DNA of 64,000 bases from contig NZ_JAKUKA010000001.1 of NCBI RefSeq assembly GCF_023156195.1, positions 682,001 through 746,000 of the forward strand. Direction: 5' to 3'. Position numbers and translations under genes: made by a program. Source of the stretch: Chitinophaga sedimenti (GTDB taxonomy: Bacteria; Bacteroidota; Bacteroidia; Chitinophagales; Chitinophagaceae). Below the pieces are notes generated by a model. It had not been told where the DNA came from. It made no database searches and saw only the letters and a program-made list of their open reading frames with translations. Of this stretch, positions 31,673 to 40,772 are shown piece by piece. Position 1 is the stretch's first letter. Every line of letters begins with the position of its first letter.

Positions 31673-32652
31673 TCAGGATGCCAGCTGGCGGTTGTATTTG
31701 GCGCGGTATTGCACGGGAGAAAGGCCAGTAAGGCGTTTAAACGTGATGCGGAAGGCTTTGGGATCGGTGTAACCCACTTTGTACATCACCTCATTTACAT
31801 TTTCGCGGGAGCTTTCGAGGCTCATTTTAGCGGCTTCTATTTTCACACGCTGTATATATTCCACCACAGTATTGGAAGTCGCCTTTTGAAGCGGCGCTCC
31901 AGGTTACGGCGGCCCAGCGCAAATGCAGCCGCCAGTTGATCTACCGTAATCCGCTCCTGGAAGTTCTTTTCGATAAATTCCTGTGCCTTTTTGATGGGCT
32001 CGTCTTCATGCTCTTTTTGTCCTTTAAAAATGATAAAGGGGGATTGGCTGGCCCGGTCGATATCTATCTCGAATATTTTGGAAGATAACAGGGCCATATC
32101 GCGCCCGGCGAACTTTTCTACGAGGTATAATATCAAATTAAGCGAAGAATAAGCGCCACCGCTGGTATAAATGCCGCTTTCGTCAGTAAGTACTTTATAG
32201 GGCTGGAGCTTTACACCCGGGAACAGCTCCCTGAACTCTTCCGCCGCCAGCCAGTGAGTCGTGCAGCTTTTACCATTAAGTAGTCCGGTAGAAGCCAGGA
32301 TAAACGCCCCTATGCACAGCGATACCACTTCGGCGCCGCCCGTATATTGCTGTACGATCCATGGAATAAAAGCCTGGTTACGGGCAATGATGTCTTTCAT
32401 ATCGCCGTGCGTGGCGGGAATCACCACCAGGTCGGCCCGCAGGTGGTCGTTGATAGATAGTTCCGGTTTAATGGAAAACAGGCCGCCACCGATTGTCACC
32501 TCCGGCGAAAGTCCTACCAGCCGCACATTGAACAAAGGGTCGTTGCCCGCCCGCACCATGGCTTCGTTTACTTTCGTAAACATTTTATGGGTGGCTTCTA
32601 TGTTGCTCAAACTTGTTTCGCCCTGGGGAATAATGATCGCTATCTGTTTCAT
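31673..32652 (-). CDS. GlxA-type AraC regulator with DJ-1/PfpI domain (frameshifted)
   Basis: Transcription regulator with an N-terminal class I glutamine amidotransferase-like (DJ-1/PfpI) sensor domain and a C-terminal AraC double helix-turn-helix. The nucleophile-elbow Cys is in VVSLCIGAFILASTGLL, and the HTH part includes VDQLAAAFALGRRNLERRFK and VGYTDPKAFRITFKRLTGLSP. One base is missing near 31880; restored length is about 325 residues. The normal role of such proteins is sensing small metabolites. It heads the CorA-LigD series, but whether it controls those genes cannot be told. Confidence 0.87.
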
Positions 32653-32723
32653 GCTTCAAAACTAGGATAAGTTCGTGTCGCGATCAACCCCTGAAAATGG
32701 CGTAATTACCACCCGCCCCAATA

Positions 32724-32754
32724 TAAAAAAGCCGGTCTTTATGCAAGACCGGCT
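32724..32754 (-). terminator. Terminator of the PhnB-like gene
   Basis: On the minus strand AGCCGGTCTT pairs perfectly with AAGACCGGCT over a 5-base loop and is followed by TTTTTATA. It lies just beyond the stop of the gene at 32775. Confidence 0.88.
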
Positions 32755-32774
32755 ATAAAGGTTTAAAATGACGG

Positions 32775-33191
32775 CTATTGTTTAGGTGTGCAGTTCACCA
32801 TCCAGCTAACGCCGAATTTGTCGGTGAAGTCGCCGAATATATCTCCCCAGGGAGCTTTTTCAAAAGGCATGTTCACTTTACCGCCTTCGGATAAACCGTT
32901 GAATACCCGGCGGCATTCTGCTTCATCATCGCCGCCGATGCATACGGAAAACATGTTGCCGTGTGTGGCGGTGCCCATAGAAGAGGAACAGTCGCTACCG
33001 AACACCATCGTACCGCCAATGGGCAGACCGATATGCATGATACGATTTTCTTCACCAGGACCCATATGCGGGCCGGGCATGTCTGAAAACTTCATCACCA
33101 TGGTAAATTCGCCGCCTAACACGGACTGGTAAAAATCGAAAGCTGCCTTGCAGTCGCCATTGAAGTTCAGATAAGGATTTGCGGATAACAT
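32775..33191 (-). CDS. PhnB-like VOC family protein
   Basis: Small soluble protein of 138 residues with an intact frame; ATG 33191 fits the family N-terminus (NPYLNFNGDCKAAFDFYQSV). Further PhnB/YjdN marks are LGGEFTMVMKFSDMPG, MHIGLPIGGTMVFGSD and the end KFGVSWMVNCTPKQ. These proteins share the VOC fold with 3-demethylubiquinone methyltransferase-like domains; most have no known substrate. It forms a single-gene unit with its own terminator. Confidence 0.88.
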   Translation of the reverse strand: MLSANPYLNFNGDCKAAFDFYQSVLGGEFTMVMKFSDMPGPHMGPGEENRIMHIGLPIGGTMVFGSDCSSSMGTATHGNMFSVCIGGDDEAECRRVFNGLSEGGKVNMPFEKAPWGDIFGDFTDKFGVSWMVNCTPKQ

Positions 33192-33289
33192 AGCGCAGGT
33201 TTTTAGCGTGAATGATAATACAAACTTACAACAGCACATTGTACCGGACCGAGGGCAGATCAGACAAAATGAGGGCAGTTTGCGACAGC

Positions 33290-34679
33290 TTAACCTGCCT
33301 GTAAAGTTTGCTCAATTAACGCAGCCAGCCGTGGATCGCCCGGCATAGGGGCGTCAAAGTCGACGATCCGCTGCGATGGGTCAATTACCACCGTGCGTGG
33401 GATCAACAGCGCTTTATAGAGGTCCTGTATTTTACCCTCGGGGTCCTCCAGCTGCAGCCAGTCCATCTGCTGGTCACGGATCATCTGGTAGCGGATGTTT
33501 TTCCCGTTTCTATCATTGACGCCGATGCTGATCACCACTAACCGGGGATCGTGGCGGTATTGCTCGCGCAATTCTTTTAGTGCGGGGATGGCCTGTTTGC
33601 AGGGGCCGCACCAGCTTGCCCAGAATTCCAGCAGCACTACTTTGCCTTTGAAATCAGATAGTTGGTAAAATCGGTGGCTGCTGTCCGGCAAACTAAAAGC
33701 GGGCGCCATCATGCCTTTCCCAAATGCGCCCAGTTGTTGTTTCCGGCCGGCGGCCGCCTGCAACACCTGCTCCCGGATATGTTCATCGCCGATTCGGTTG
33801 ATGTACCGCACCGCGTAATCGATGGCTTCCGGTTTGGCTTCGCGGGTGAACTCGAAAGTAATGGTACGCGCCAGCAAACGGTCGTGTGTTTTACCGGTGA
33901 ATATACTGTCGAGCAGCCGCAGGCGGGTAGTACGGCCAGGCAGCATATCCTGCAAATGAAGGCTGTAGGGACTGAGTAGCAAGTCGCAATACACGTACGA
34001 GCCCACGTATTCATCGCGCATATTTTGTTGCAGCCAGTTTGGGAACTCCTGTTGCAACAGCGAATCGGTGGCAGCAGTGCTAAGCTCCAGGGTAGAGGCA
34101 TATACGAAAAGCAGGTAAACGGGTTTCGCTGCAAAAGTACCTATGGCGGCGTCATGAAAATATTGCCGGTAGGGATCTTTGTTATCTTTTCCGAAAATAT
34201 CCCTGGTAACGGCTTTGGCTGCCGAATCGTACCAATTGTTTTTTACATACAGGTTGACGAAAGTTTGCCGGTCCATCTGCTTCACGTTCTGCGGCCAGGG
34301 TCTTTCTTTAAGTTCCGCATAATAACGCCAGAAGCGATTGTTTGCTGCGCCGGTGCCTGTAAATACAGCGCTGGCCGCAAGGTCGGCTGCATCCGCCTCC
34401 AGCCATAATTCATAACCGGGAGCCAGCCAGATGTTCATGCTTTTCCGGTCCGCCCGCAGCGAAAACGTCAATGGTTCGGTAATATGGTCGTTGCGGTACG
34501 TGAAACACCGTCCGGCGCCACCATGATACTGTCAGACAGGCTGGCATGCAATGGGTGATGCAGTACGTTCAGGTATAGGGTACGGGTGTGTAGCCCTTTG
34601 ATACGTCCGCTGATTGACGCGGCGGATGTTAACAGGGGCAGGGCCATCAACATAAAAACGGGTAAAACAATTTGCGCAT
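33290..34679 (-). CDS. TlpA/ResA-like thioredoxin lipoprotein or secreted protein (frameshifted)
   Basis: Second exported thioredoxin-fold protein. From ATG 34679 a hydrophobic leader (with one T restored near 34650) is followed by a beta-rich N-terminal domain, a helical middle segment and a C-terminal thioredoxin domain with WCGPC in LEFWASWCGPCKQAIP and cis-proline in KALLIPRTVVIDP. A second frame break lies between about 34471 and 34510; its exact repair is not certain. Restored length is about 463 residues. It shares the layout, but little sequence, with the protein at 18027. Confidence 0.82.
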
Positions 34680-34759
34680 GGTGGCTTTTTCGGGTAAGAT
34701 AGCCTACCGAATTGCCAGTCCCCCGAAAAGTGATGAAACCACTATTAACTGGTATGAAA

Positions 34760-34782
34760 AAACCGGGGACGGGCCCCGGTTT
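34760..34782 (-). terminator. Terminator of the DinB-like gene
   Basis: AAACCGGGG (minus strand) pairs with CCCCGGTTT over a 5-base loop, followed by TTT on the minus strand. It sits 7 bases beyond the stop of the gene at 34789. Confidence 0.75.
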
Positions 34783-34788
34783 AATACA

Positions 34789-35304
34789 CTATTGACGATC
34801 CCAGAACGGAGCGGGCTCGATGCCAAGCGCACGGAGGTATACATAGCCCTGCCCGCGGTGGTGAATCTCGTTATCGATGAGGTACTGCAGCGTACCGATG
34901 CCTTTGTTCTCGTACATGCCAAATGCTTTTTCCACCTGCTGCCAACGTTCCGGTGCAATCTCCGGGTAGTAACGCTCGATGTCGGCGGTAACTTTGTCCC
35001 ACAGCGCCAGCAGTTCCGCTTTGGTTTTAATGCCATTGTCCGATTGTCCGTAGTGGCGCGGTGCACCATCACCCATTGTCCAGTCGCCGGTAGCCAGGCC
35101 TTTTACGCCGCCTTCCGCCAGGTCGATCATTTCCAGGGCCAGCAGCGCATAGGGACGCATGCCGCCGATGGAAAATTCGAACAGTTCTTTCTCGGGGAAA
35201 GCATCCAGGATGCGGCGCGACAGGCCACGGTGGCCTTGCCAGTGCGCTTTCAGTGATTCGGGGGTAAGCAGGGTAGCAGTTTGTTCAATGATGTTGTTTG
35301 CCAT
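34789..35304 (-). CDS. DinB family protein
   Basis: Four-helix-bundle protein of the DinB/YfiT metal-binding group, 171 residues, intact from ATG 35304. The family marks are the helix LKAHWQGHRGLSRRILDAF, MGDGAPRHYGQSD, and the late DNEIHHRGQGYVYLRALG, which supplies His residues of the usual triad. Bacterial members include thiol-S-transferases and hydrolases; the reaction here is unknown. It has its own terminator. Confidence 0.83.
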   Translation of the reverse strand: MANNIIEQTATLLTPESLKAHWQGHRGLSRRILDAFPEKELFEFSIGGMRPYALLALEMIDLAEGGVKGLATGDWTMGDGAPRHYGQSDNGIKTKAELLALWDKVTADIERYYPEIAPERWQQVEKAFGMYENKGIGTLQYLIDNEIHHRGQGYVYLRALGIEPAPFWDRQ

Positions 35305-35595
35305 GGTTATGTGTTTTTTGTTTGACAATACAAAGCTGCAACCGGCAGGTGACAACCTTATGTCAGCAGGTCTGAAAAAAAATATTTACACGCCGTATCA
35401 TGACACGAATCAAACTGAATGTGATCGTAGTTGCACTATTATTCATAGACCTTTATATCAACGCTGGCAAACGAACTGATTTCATAGGTTAATCATATGT
35501 AGAGTGTCTTTACTATTGGTTAGAGCAATCAGAAATTTGTTCCCTGGTTTCAACCGGGGATTTTTCTTACCCTATCACCATTAAATGAGGAAGAT
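35305..35595. other. Intergenic region with tRNA-like vestige and hairpin
   Basis: No gene seen. TTGGTTAGAGCA at 35516-35527 equals a tRNA D-arm core, and CCCTGG TTTCAA CCGGGG (about 35543-35560) forms a hairpin like a T-arm, followed by TTTTT. The piece between them is too short for an anticodon arm, so this is not a working tRNA. The hairpin plus T run may act as a terminator or attenuator before the small frame at 35596. Confidence 0.3.
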
Positions 35596-35700
35596 ATGCA
35601 GGAAAAGAAATGGATACTTTATTGCACCGATACCCTGTACTGGCTTACCATGGGCTTTTTATTTACGGTTGGCTATCTGTTGGTCTTTGGTTTTGTGTAA
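35596..35700 (+). CDS. Possible 34-aa membrane peptide
   Basis: ATG 35596 opens 34 codons ending in TAA at 35698-35700. The peptide has a charged start (MQEKKW) and one hydrophobic helix (LTMGFLFTVGYLLVFGFV). GAGGAAG lies 5-6 bases before the ATG, one of the few Shine-Dalgarno-like strings in the window. Its tail overlaps the end of the opposing AraC gene by 38 bases. Too short to name; it may be real or a chance frame. Confidence 0.35.
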   Translation: MQEKKWILYCTDTLYWLTMGFLFTVGYLLVFGFV

Positions 35701-36622
35701 CAGATTTGTAGGTCTGCGGCGCCATGTGGAACTTTTTACGGAATAGCCGAGTAAAGTGGCTGCCGGAAGAATATCCCAGTGAATAAGCAACATCGGCTAC
35801 GGACCTGTTACCCTGTAACAACAATTCTTTCGCTTTCTCCAGTCTTTTTTGTTGCAGGTAGCTGTAGTAACTCTGTTTATACAGTTTTACGAACAGTGCT
35901 TTGAACTTGGAGGGGCTCATCCCCACAATGGCCGCGGCTTCGCTGATGTGCGGCGAGGGGCGGGTGAAGTCCTGCAACAATTCATTCACCAGTTGTGCGA
36001 TTTTTTTACTTCTGATTTTTGCGGCGACGCGGAAGTATGTGCCGAAAAGGGGAACGATTGTGCGAATAATTGATTCAGCGCGCCCTTCAGGTAAAAAAGT
36101 CGGCGCTATTGTCATGCAGGTTGTGTTCTATTTGCTGCATTAAGTCCAACTGTCCGGGAGATAATTGAAATGCCAGTCACGGTTGGCACCGGGGGCCAGT
36201 GATTGCAGGTAGGAGGGAGTTACGGTTACGATCAGGGCGATAACGGTTTCACCGGTGTTCACGTCAGTTTCAATCACTGTTGGCGGCGGCGCTATAAAAG
36301 AGGCATGTTTACCGATGGCCACGTTATTGCTGCCAATAAAACCGATGAGCGTAAGGCCGGCGGCATCCTGCATGCTTCGGCGGAACAGAAAAGGGCGGCT
36401 GGCGGTGTACCGGATGTAAAAAGCGGCCATATGCTCTTCTACCCGCCAGTGTTTACAGTAGCCGTTGGCGAAATTTTCGGGGAAGTAGAAGGTGTTGCCG
36501 GCCAGGTGGCCCGGCTCGCCTGTTTTATCGTGTAATTCTTTGCTGAGATCCTTGAAAACCTTTGTGTCTAAAGACCATGAGATGTTCACTACGATCCGGT
36601 CGCTGGTATCGTTGCTAATCAT
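35663..36622 (-). CDS. AraC family regulator (several frameshifts)
   Basis: Transcription regulator with an unnamed N-terminal sensory region and a C-terminal AraC HTH (ISEAAAIVGMSPSKFKALFV and VADVAYSLGYSSGSHFTRLFRKKF). The N-terminal half runs from ATG 36622 to about 36140; at least three small indels between about 36150 and 36050 are needed to join it to the HTH half. It resembles the neighbouring regulator at 36649 (shared GYxKHW..E..F pattern near the start, same layout), so the two look like paralogues from a local duplication. Confidence 0.75.
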
Positions 36623-36648
36623 AAACAAGAAAGATTAAATGGTCGTCG

Positions 36649-37551
36649 TTAAAGCAATCCTTCGAATTGTCGCTGGTATTCTTTTGGTGAAATGTTAAAG
36701 CATTCTTTGAACAGTCGTGCAAAATGGCCTGCATTTTTATAGCCGAGGTCGTGCACAATCGTGGTGATGTTCATATCGGCGGCCTGGAACATTTCCCGGG
36801 CCTTTAACAGCCGCAATCGCTGATGATACTTGTGGTACGTGGTTTTATAAGTCAGCCGGAAGAGTTTTTTGAATTTGGTGAGGCACATGCACGAACGGCG
36901 TGCGGCTTCTTCGAGTGAAGGCATTTCCTGGTCCATATCCGCCGCAATCCCGTCATTCACCTCAATCATCCTGCATATCCCGGTTAAAGCACGGTTAGAA
37001 AAGGCCGGCGAGGGATTGATGAGCTCATTGAGGAACAGGGACAATACTTCATACACGCAGCCGCGCACTTTATACAGTTCTACCGGAGTTTGACCCGCCA
37101 GCCGCGGCAGTTTCATCAGTGCAAGGATCATTTTCAGGGTCATGGGGATGGCGCCCTGGAAATTGCCTGGTTGCAATATGGTTTTGAGCATGTCAATGTT
37201 TTGCGCATTGTCATTCGAAGCGGAGAAGTAATGGTGAAACACTTCGGGCCGGATCATCAGCTGTAGGCTGTGCGCCTTATTGTTATGGGGAATAAATGTG
37301 CCGGACATCCCGTAATAAACATAGTAAATACCCGCGGCATCCGGTGATTCTGACAAATCGAAATAAAGGCAGTAATGGTGCGATTGCGGGTCCGCGGCAT
37401 TGCTGTACTTCACATCCACTTCCTGTACGTAACAGTTGTAAACGGCGGTAAATTCATCTTCCAGTGTCCAGTGTTTCAGGTAGCCCTCCGCCATGTTGTT
37501 GGGGAGATGTTCGTCAAACGTGAGCGTGTACTCAAAGGTGACTTCAGCCAT
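36649..37551 (-). CDS. AraC family regulator
   Basis: The frame is intact at 300 residues. The N-terminal part is a beta-rich sensory region (NMAEGYLKHWTLEDEFTAVY), and the C-terminus holds an AraC HTH (LEEAARRSCMCLTKFKKLFR and VHDLGYKNAGHFARLFKECF), ending NISPKEYQRQF. It is 26 bases upstream of its paralogue on the same strand and divergent from the MATE exporter gene, which is a plausible target. The ligand is unknown. Confidence 0.83.
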   Translation of the reverse strand: MAEVTFEYTLTFDEHLPNNMAEGYLKHWTLEDEFTAVYNCYVQEVDVKYSNAADPQSHHYCLYFDLSESPDAAGIYYVYYGMSGTFIPHNNKAHSLQLMIRPEVFHHYFSASNDNAQNIDMLKTILQPGNFQGAIPMTLKMILALMKLPRLAGQTPVELYKVRGCVYEVLSLFLNELINPSPAFSNRALTGICRMIEVNDGIAADMDQEMPSLEEAARRSCMCLTKFKKLFRLTYKTTYHKYHQRLRLLKAREMFQAADMNITTIVHDLGYKNAGHFARLFKECFNISPKEYQRQFEGLL

Positions 37552-37854
37552 AGGATTTCATTGAGGGTGACGGTATAATGACTCGGTTACTAGTTGCTGG
37601 CGCTCAATTGTGTCGTGTTTATAGTTAGTTGACTTTACCATTTATATATATACTTCTTATAACATGCTGAAGGCGAATTGTGTTTAAAGCGCGCGAGGTT
37701 TTCGTGAACAAATATAGGAGTATCTATGGTTCCCCTCAGCTGATCCTTAAAAAATCTGTCCGATCGTGACAGGGAAAAGTCGTTTTGTACAACATTAGCC
37801 ACTATCTTGTATAGGAAAAAAGGAGGTGGTCTGATATTTGGGTCACAGCGTTTT
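37552..37854. other. Divergent intergenic region AraC / MATE
   Basis: 303 bases without a gene. A box GATATTTG (37833-37840), one mismatch from TAnnTTTG, lies 14 bases before the MATE ATG and is the likely core promoter. The AT-rich stretch around 37640-37665 is the least GC part. No clear operator dyad was found. Confidence 0.4.
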
Positions 37855-39294
37855 ATGGCAAGAAAGAATGTCCGGGCTGTTAATCTGCTGCTTGAAGGGC
37901 CTTTACTGAATTCCCTGATGAAACTGGCCATACCCCTGGTATTGGCGCAACTGCTGCAAGCTACCTACCAGTTGATCGACGCATTTTGGGTAGGCCGGTT
38001 AGGCGGTAATGCGGTAGCGGCCGTGTCCGTTACTACCCCCATCACCTTCGTTTCTATTGCTATTGGAAGCGGTTTTTCCATCGCCGGTTCGGTACTGATC
38101 GCGCAATTCGTTGGCGCCCGCAACCAGCGGATGGTAAACCATGTTGCCGCGCAAACCATGTTGATGGTGTTCCTCGTCTCGGTGGTGCTGGGTTTTTAGG
38201 GTATGCGTTGGCGCCGCACATTATCCGGCTGATGGGCGTTAGTGAAGCTGTGTTCGAAGGGGCGCTGCGGTTCATGCGCGTATCGTTCATCGGCCTGCCG
38301 TTCAACTTCATGTTCATCATGTTCATGTCGTTCATGCGCAGTGTGGGCAGGCCTTCCATTCCCCTGTACATCATTATGGGTACGGTTACCCTTAATTATA
38401 TCCTTGACCCGGTTTTTATTTTCGGCCGACATGGTTTCCCGGCTATGGGCGTCATGGGCGCTGCTGTAGCCACACTGAGCACCCAGGTACTGGCTCTTTG
38501 CATCGGGATGGGCATTTTGTTGCGAGGCCGGCAGGGCGTGCACATCCGGTTCCCGGATTTTAAACCCGACTGGCAATATATCCGGCAGGCGTTTAACCTG
38601 GGTTTGCCGGCGTCTATCGAACAATCGATGCGTGGCCTCGGGTTAACTATGATGACTTTTTGATTACGTCTTTCGGCACCATCACATTGGCCTCGTTCGG
38701 TGTAGGCTCCAATGTGCTGCAGGTGGTCATGATTCCCGCGTTGGGCTTTTCACAGGCCATTTCTACGGTGGTAGCGCAAAATATCGGGGCGGGACAAATA
38801 GACCGCGCCGAGCGGCTGGGCCGGCTGGGCGGTGTAATCGCTTTCTCTTTTCTAAGTTTGACAGGGTTGTTTGCCTTCCTGTTCGCCGCCCGCCTGGTGG
38901 CGGTATTCGTGCCCGGAGATCCCGCCGTTATTGCCGGCGGCGCGCAATATCTCCGTACCATGTCGCCGGCCTGGGGCTTCCGGGGTTTCAGCTGGCCATG
39001 ACCGGCGTGTTCAAGGGTTCCGGCAATATGGTGCTGTCTATGATCATCGCCCTTGTGTCTATCTGGGTATTGCAGTTTCCCGTGGCGTATGTATTGTCGC
39101 GGCACACGACCCTTGGCGTGGAGGGGCTCTGGTACGCGTTTCCCACTTCTAATATTATTATTGCGCTCGTATCACTGGCCGTATTTTTGAAGGGTGACTG
39201 GAAGAAGAAACGCCTGACCCGCGAGGTGGACGAAGAGGCACAGCTGGAAATGGACGTAAACAAAGAAACGCTGGTCGACGAAGGAATCCGCTAA
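37855..39294 (+). CDS. MATE family efflux transporter (frameshifted)
   Basis: Twelve-helix multidrug and toxin extrusion transporter, exporting cationic compounds against Na+ or H+. Conserved pieces are LAIPLVLAQLLQATYQLIDAF with WVGRLG, the loop GARNQRMVNHVAAQT, and the second-half NLGLPASIEQSMRGLG and FSQAISTVVAQNIGAGQ. One base is missing near 38197, 38660 and 38988. Restored length is about 480 residues. The stop TAA is embedded in an A run that forms the tail of an antisense terminator. The divergent AraC gene may regulate it (inference from position). Confidence 0.88.
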
Positions 39295-39336
39295 AAAAAA
39301 GGACTGACCTAAACGCATGCCGTTTGAGCCAGTCCC
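39293..39336 (-). terminator. Minus-strand terminator with no obvious minus-strand gene
   Basis: On the minus strand GGACTG....CAGTCC with an inner CAAACG/CGTTT stem forms a two-part hairpin, followed by eight T. The plus strand has no T run after it. No minus-strand gene lies to the right, so it may end an antisense or small RNA transcribed from the 39337-39489 interval. Confidence 0.5.
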
Positions 39337-39489
39337 GGTAGAATGGGGTAAACTTGGGAAAGTGCCGGTGTGAATGCCGCAAAAGTCCCGTTTTTACCGG
39401 GGCATGTTGTTAACGGAAAGACTTTTAAATATCACGTCCGGGCGATAAAGGGCGGCAGTCACCAGGATCATCTTACTAAATTTTAAAAT

Positions 39490-39965
39490 ATGGCTAAAAA
39501 AGCGGCCGGTATTTTATTATTCCGCCATCAAGATAAAAAAGTAGAATTTTTCCTCGTGCATCCCGGGGGCCCGTACTGGAAAAACAAGGATGAAGGGGTG
39601 TGGGGAATCCCGAAAGGGGAGTATGAACCCGATGAAGATCCTTTCCACGCGGCCATTCGCGAGTTTGAGGAGGAAACGGGCATATCACTGGCCGGCGACT
39701 TTATACACCTTCAACCGGTGCGGCAAAAGTCTGGTAAAATCGTAAACGCCTGGGCCCGGAGGGCAACCCGGATATTTCCCGGCTAATTTCCAATACATTT
39801 TTGCTGGAATGGCCGCCAAAATCCGGTATGTTTGTGGAAGTTCCGGAAATTGACCGGGGTGAATGGTTCGGGGAAAAGGAGGCCAGGCGGAAAATCAATC
39901 CGGGTCAGTTAGGTCTGATTGACGAACTTTTGGCGATTCTCCAGGCCGGGAAACCTGCTCATTAA
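39490..39965 (+). CDS. NUDIX hydrolase (frameshifted)
   Basis: Soluble hydrolase of nucleoside diphosphate-X compounds. The NUDIX box GX5EX7REUXEEXGU is present as GEYEPDEDPFHAAIREFEEE followed by TGI. The N-terminus AAGILLFR and the GVWGIPKGEYEP lead-in resemble the Ap4A-hydrolase-like group found in many Bacteroidota. One base is missing near 39760; the frame then continues to TAA at 39963-39965, total about 159 residues. The SWIB gene follows after 31 bases. Confidence 0.87.
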
Positions 39966-39996
39966 TGGTAACTATTATATTTTAAAACACGTAATT

Positions 39997-40266
39997 ATGG
40001 CAAAAGAAACGAAAAAAGCCGGCGCCGGACTCGCGGCTCCCTTAACTCCAAGCCCTGAACTGGCAGCAGTAATCGGTAATACTCCCATGCCCAGAACAGA
40101 AATGACGAAAAAAATATGGGATTACATCAAGGAAAAAGGTCTTCAGGACCCCAACAACAAAAGGATGATCAACGCTGATGAAAAACTGTTGAAAGTATTT
40201 AACGGCAAAGAACAGATCTCCATGTTTGAACTGGCCAAAGTGATGAGCAGCCACGTTAAGGCGTAG
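39997..40266 (+). CDS. SWIB/MDM2 domain protein
   Basis: Compact 89-residue protein, intact frame, with start at 39997 (MAKETKKAGAG) because the domain follows at once; a longer upstream frame adds no family sequence. The SWIB domain spans most of it: LAAVIGNTPMPRTEMTKKIW, DYIKEKGLQDPNNKRMI, LLKVFNGKEQISMFELAK. Stand-alone SWIB proteins occur in Chlamydia and some Bacteroidota, and may bind DNA or chromatin-like factors; their job in bacteria is not settled. The N-terminal Lys-rich tail is odd and resembles short histone-like tails. Confidence 0.87.
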   Translation: MAKETKKAGAGLAAPLTPSPELAAVIGNTPMPRTEMTKKIWDYIKEKGLQDPNNKRMINADEKLLKVFNGKEQISMFELAKVMSSHVKA

Positions 40267-40287
40267 TTGCTTCCCGGAACGTATATG

Positions 40288-40320
40288 GAATGCTACTGTG
40301 TATCACAGTGGCATTTTCCA
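40288..40320 (+). terminator. Hairpin terminator after the SWIB gene
   Basis: AATGCTACTGTG and CACAGTGGCATT pair with one G-U over a 3-base loop, followed by a T-rich TTCCATTTTC tail. It closes the NUDIX-SWIB stretch. Confidence 0.65.
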
Positions 40321-40364
40321 TTTTCAGACGGATATACGATATTTGTTGCTCTAAATAGCAACGG

Positions 40365-40723
40365 ATGTTCAGGTTTAAGAAGATAGATCACGTGGCCATT
40401 ACGATCCCGGCCGGCAAAACAGCGGAGGCAAAAGCTTTTTACGGCGGTACCCTGGCGCTGGAAGAAATTCCAGGTAATCATCCCCGTAACGCCACCTGGT
40501 ACCAGATGGGCGATATACAGCTGCACGTAGTGGAAGAAGCTGTCATTGGCCCTATTTCCGGCCGTCACCCGGCGTTTGAGGTAGATAACTGGACAAAGCC
40601 AAAGACTTCACGGAAGGGCACGACATACAGGTGTCGTATTCCTCTGTGATTGAAGGGCGCGAACGCCTGTTCTTCCGCGATCCTTTTGGCAACCGTATCG
40701 AACTGATCGAGTATATACAGTAA
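40365..40723 (+). CDS. VOC family protein (frameshifted)
   Basis: Small glyoxalase-fold protein. It begins KKIDHVAITIPAGKTAEAKA with FYGGTLALEEIPG, and its second half (after restoring one base near 40590) contains YSSVIEGRERLFFRDPFGNR and ends IELIEYIQ, the classic VOC C-terminus with metal ligand Glu. About 119 residues, typical for single-domain VOC proteins of this group. The substrate is unknown. It is closed by a strong bidirectional terminator. Confidence 0.82.
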
Positions 40724-40736
40724 TACAGCAGTAAGC

Positions 40737-40770
40737 AAAAGCCCGGACAGTAACGCTGTCCGGGCTTTTT
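40737..40770. terminator. Bidirectional terminator between VOC and FtsX genes
   Basis: AAAAGCCCGGACAG (40737-40750) pairs with CTGTCCGGGCTTTT (40756-40769) over 5 bases; T and A tracts on both sides serve converging transcripts. Confidence 0.9.
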
Positions 40771-40772
40771 AT

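Noticed and set aside
34471..34679. Separate short protein before the thioredoxin gene
   Set aside because: The hydrophobic leader and the following frame join to the thioredoxin protein when small indels are repaired, so it is the N-terminus of that gene.
35305..35595. Functional tRNA gene
   Set aside because: Only D-arm and T-arm like pieces are present, with no anticodon arm and no pairing acceptor stem.
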